A stretch of DNA of 38,330 nucleotides, taken from the NCBI GenBank assembly GCA_964393115.1, contig CAYMST010000013.1:1-38330 (forward strand), given 5' to 3'. Shown piece after piece: positions 35,800 through 38,330 of the stretch. Source of the DNA: CAYMST01 sp964393115. GTDB taxonomy: Bacteria > Bacteroidota > Bacteroidia > Cytophagales > Cyclobacteriaceae. A program made the position numbers and the translations under genes. The notes beneath the pieces are model-generated. The model was not told the origin of the DNA, did not search any database, and worked only from the letters and a program-made list of their open reading frames with translations. How positions within the stretch are numbered: the first letter of the stretch is position 1; each line of letters opens with the position of its first letter.

Positions 35800-37587
35800 T
35801 TATTGGAGCTCTCGAATCGCTACTTTGAATGGCAGGTTGGGTTGACCACCGCCTAACAACCCGAATAACTGACCGTCATTGCCTAACAAATAGGATTTGA
35901 ATCCAGCGGTCATCACGGTAATACTGGTAAGTCCAAGTCCCTCCGAAGCTGGTAGGATCGTTTCAACTGTACCACCACCATTTCCATCGATCACTATTTT
36001 ACCTACAGATGTACCATCAATAGTGGTATAGAACGTATTGTTTCCAGCAAACGCCAGTCCATCACCCTGACTTAATGCTACTCCTGTTAACGATAAGGTG
36101 TCCGGCTGTCCAGCAGACCCATCAGCATTGATTGGGATCTTCACTAAATCATTTGAATGAACATATATGTTACCGGCATCATCATACACACAGCCACCAC
36201 CTGGCACTCCTTGGACCCATACACTTACCTCTCCAGTAGCCCTCGTGATTTTAAGTGTACGAGATCCAGCCACATCCGAGATATAAATATTGCCATCTCC
36301 GTCTACATCAAGTGCATTTCCGATAGTACCTGCTGCCAACATCCATTCCTCTACGACATCACCAGATGTAAGGTCAATCGCCAATACTTTCCCAGGAACC
36401 TCAACCGGAGTAAATGTTCCAAAGAAATTTTGTACCTGAGCAAACGGAGCATTGATACAGGCTAACAAGACATTATTTGCTTCGTCAATTCGCAATCCCC
36501 AACCAGAAGCTCCTGCTGCAGGCGCCGCTTGTATAATAGTCACGTCACCAGTCTTAAAATTGGTTTTTCTGATTTCTCCGTTTATAAAATTGGTCGTATA
36601 GACATCTGTAGTACCATATACTGCCAATCCTTCCATATAAGCCTGGTTGTCGTTTATTTCTACCGAAGTAGGTACCTCCAATACATTACCCCAATATCCG
36701 CTAAATGATAGTCCGACTACTCCTGCCGTAGAGTATGAAGGGTATGCCGCTGTCATTCCGGCAAAAAACTCATTGAAATTGGCCGAAGACTCTTGCAACT
36801 CCATCACCTTCTCAAGATAGGTAATGTTATTCGCAAAAATGCCTCCATCAGCTTTCCCACCGTGTCCTACAAGTACATGATCGTATCCTTCGTAATTCTG
36901 CTTAAGTGTTTCTAGCTCAGACTTCCAAATAGTCACACTACCCGTTGCCATAAACAAATGCTCTCCGTTATACGCTAAGTCATTGACGAAAACGACACCT
37001 GACGTACTGCCAAAGTCCATAACGATATTCTCATCACTTTCAGCACCTTTAACCGAGCTAATAGACATTTCTATTCCATCGATAGTCAAATTACCTAATG
37101 CAAGAAGTTTAACATCAACACCTACTGCCGGTGTCCCAAAAGCCGGTATTCCAGCTTCAATAGTGTTCTTTACACTCTCGATCGCGTAAACATCAACACC
37201 GTCAAACGCCGAAAGTCCACCATAGTGATCAGGATGAGCATGTGATATAATAATTCTCTCCACAGGTTTTCCTATCGCGTCAACATATGTTTTAATATCA
37301 CTTCCTAAAGCAGGCGTTGCCGCTACATCAAGTAGAAAGACTTCATTTTGACCTTCTATTATGTAAGCTGAATATCTTGAAGCCACCTCAGCTGAAATAT
37401 TAGCACTATAACCATGCACGCGATAGCTGCCTGCATCTACAACTGTGATTTCTCCAAGTGATACGTTAGCATTAATAGTTGAAAAATTAGATCCGCTAGA
37501 GCCTGCGTCATCATCGCTACTACAAGCATACATAACCAGGATAGCTCCAAATAAGAGAAGAAAATTTGTTGATAAGTTGAATTTCAT
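35800..37587 (-). CDS. Lipoprotein fusion of a metallo-beta-lactamase-fold hydrolase and an NHL/SMP-30-like propeller
   Basis: The 595-aa lipoprotein has a signal peptide ending V-M-Y-A-C with Cys22 lipidated, followed by S-S-D-D-D. The N-terminal domain (about 45-260) is a metallo-beta-lactamase fold: H-A-H-P-D-H at 116-121 provides H116, H118, D120 and H121 for two metals, with N-D-L-A-Y-N-G-E-H and V-G-H-G-G-K further on as the remaining ligand region. The C-terminal half (about 290-595) has repeats such as D-G-D-G-N-I-Y-I-S-D and D-A-G-N-I-Y-V, as in NHL or SMP-30/gluconolactonase-type propellers. The fold suggests hydrolysis of an ester, lactone or similar bond; the substrate is unknown. 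The AraC-family gene lies 63 bases upstream on the same strand. Confidence 0.87.
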   Translation of the reverse strand: MKFNLSTNFLLLFGAILVMYACSSDDDAGSSGSNFSTINANVSLGEITVVDAGSYRVHGYSANISAEVASRYSAYIIEGQNEVFLLDVAATPALGSDIKTYVDAIGKPVERIIISHAHPDHYGGLSAFDGVDVYAIESVKNTIEAGIPAFGTPAVGVDVKLLALGNLTIDGIEMSISSVKGAESDENIVMDFGSTSGVVFVNDLAYNGEHLFMATGSVTIWKSELETLKQNYEGYDHVLVGHGGKADGGIFANNITYLEKVMELQESSANFNEFFAGMTAAYPSYSTAGVVGLSFSGYWGNVLEVPTSVEINDNQAYMEGLAVYGTTDVYTTNFINGEIRKTNFKTGDVTIIQAAPAAGASGWGLRIDEANNVLLACINAPFAQVQNFFGTFTPVEVPGKVLAIDLTSGDVVEEWMLAAGTIGNALDVDGDGNIYISDVAGSRTLKITRATGEVSVWVQGVPGGGCVYDDAGNIYVHSNDLVKIPINADGSAGQPDTLSLTGVALSQGDGLAFAGNNTFYTTIDGTSVGKIVIDGNGGGTVETILPASEGLGLTSITVMTAGFKSYLLGNDGQLFGLLGGGQPNLPFKVAIRELQ

Positions 37588-37650
37588 AATATTAATCGTG
37601 TTATGAGGCCAAAGGTCCGGCCCAAACCTAATATTATGATAACCCAGTCA

Positions 37651-38330
37651 TTAGAAGATATTACCATTTTGATAGGCACCTCTAAAATCTGACGGGGTGC
37701 TATTCATGTATTTCTTAAAGAATCTATTCATGTGCTGCGGCTCAGAAAAATTTAAGGAATATGATATTTCTGCCATGGTTTTATCGGAATAGAGAATCAT
37801 ATCTTTCATCTCAGCAAGTAAATATTGATCTATCATTTCTTTCGTAGTCACTCCAAATTGCTTCTTAACAGACGCATTAAGGGAAATCCTACTAATTCCT
37901 AACATCTTACAGTAATCATTTACTTTTTGTTGCTGCTGAACATTTCGTTGAAGAGCCTCTTTAAATCTTATAGCCGTTTCGTTAGCATAGTTATCTTCAT
38001 TAAGGTCATGGAAACGACAAAATTCGCGGTTCAATTTGATAAGTATATAATAAAGCAGTGATCGCAACAAGTGTTGGGAGTCTCGCTTTGTATTTTCTAT
38101 TTCATCGATAATTTCACTGAAGATATTATGTTCAAATGAGAAAATTCGATTGTCTGGGTGGTAATACGGACTTACCGTTTCGTTGTGAAAATATTGAAGA
38201 CGGTAAATAAAATGTTTATCCGAAAAAAACTCATTTAAAAAATCCTTCTCAAAAATTAAGTAGAAGCCATGCAGCTCTTTAGTAATATTCCAACGTCTCT
38301 TTTGAAAGGGAGTAATAAATATGAACTGAT
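37651..38330 (-). CDS. AraC-family transcriptional regulator (5' end outside the window)
   Basis: The reading frame stays open from the stop at 37651 to the right edge of the window, giving at least 226 residues. A TTG at 38070 is therefore only an internal codon, not the start. The visible upstream part reads P-F-Q-K-R-R-W-N-I, then G-F-Y-L-I-F-E-K-D-F and R-L-Q-Y-F-H-N, which resembles the cupin-like sensing domain of AraC regulators. The C-terminal domain has two helix-turn-helix motifs: V-N-D-Y-C-K-M-L-G-I-S-R-I-S-L-N, then M-A-E-I-S-Y-S-L-N-F-S-E-P-Q-H-M-N-R-F-F-K-K with the final T-P-S-D-F-R. It probably regulates the metallo-hydrolase lipoprotein gene immediately downstream. The ligand is unknown. 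Confidence 0.9.
   Translation of the reverse strand, partial: QFIFITPFQKRRWNITKELHGFYLIFEKDFLNEFFSDKHFIYRLQYFHNETVSPYYHPDNRIFSFEHNIFSEIIDEIENTKRDSQHLLRSLLYYILIKLNREFCRFHDLNEDNYANETAIRFKEALQRNVQQQQKVNDYCKMLGISRISLNASVKKQFGVTTKEMIDQYLLAEMKDMILYSDKTMAEISYSLNFSEPQHMNRFFKKYMNSTPSDFRGAYQNGNIF

Overview
The window reads as a chromosomal segment of a marine-type Bacteroidota, most likely Cytophagia or Flavobacteriia. Supporting signs are an adjacent SusC/SusD pair, several lipoproteins with a Cys soon after the signal peptide and an acidic stretch behind it, four proteins ending in type IX secretion (T9SS) sorting domains, weak Shine-Dalgarno sequences and moderately AT-rich DNA. Species cannot be named from the sequence. 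Two short runs of N (12475-12501 and 27231-27259) mark assembly gaps.

Left part (1137-11835, minus strand): a polysaccharide utilization locus (PUL) transcribed leftward. Its order is D-mannonate dehydratase (ManD), SDR oxidoreductase, SusC, SusD, a T9SS-sorted IPT/TIG surface protein in the slot usually held by a SusE/F-type glycan-binding protein, then a lipoprotein sulfatase. An unrelated lipoprotein gene (120-1055) converges on it across a shared terminator. The ManD active-site residues are complete, which points to uronic acid (glucuronate-type) catabolism. The sulfatase points to a sulfated glycan. No recognisable glycoside hydrolase or polysaccharide lyase lies in this operon.

Middle part (13032-27289, plus strand): after a 1.2-kb AT-rich intergenic region come three very large secreted proteins, each followed by its own hairpin terminator. 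Protein A has a BNR/GH74-like propeller, Ig-like domains and two FN3-like modules. Protein B (2008 aa) has two calcium-motif FG-GAP propellers, three FN3-like modules and two large domains, here called X and Y. Protein C has two FN3-like modules plus X and Y again. The FN3-like module occurs seven times and always keeps two cysteines. Proteins B and C are joined by long Ser/Gly linkers. All three end in T9SS domains finishing in R-I-P-x-L-I. X and Y are the best candidates here for undescribed carbohydrate-active or carbohydrate-binding domains. The C-terminus of protein C is misread unless the second N gap is shortened.

Right part (27450-38330): ordinary mixed-strand genes. These are an unknown lipoprotein and an outer-membrane beta-barrel protein (minus); an unknown lipoprotein, a Crp/Fnr regulator without a clear cAMP-binding signature, a DUF5996 protein and a GT-C-like membrane glycosyltransferase (plus); a membrane class III nucleotide cyclase (minus); a multi-pass membrane protein (plus); then a lipoprotein fusing a metallo-beta-lactamase domain to an NHL/SMP-30-like propeller, and an AraC-family regulator cut by the right edge (minus).

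Proposed working model (inference): the secreted proteins A-C attack or bind a sulfated, uronate-containing polysaccharide outside the cell. Sulfatase removes sulfate, SusCD imports oligosaccharides, and SDR plus ManD feed the uronate into the 2-keto-3-deoxygluconate route. No PUL-type regulator (hybrid two-component system or ECF sigma/anti-sigma) lies in the window.
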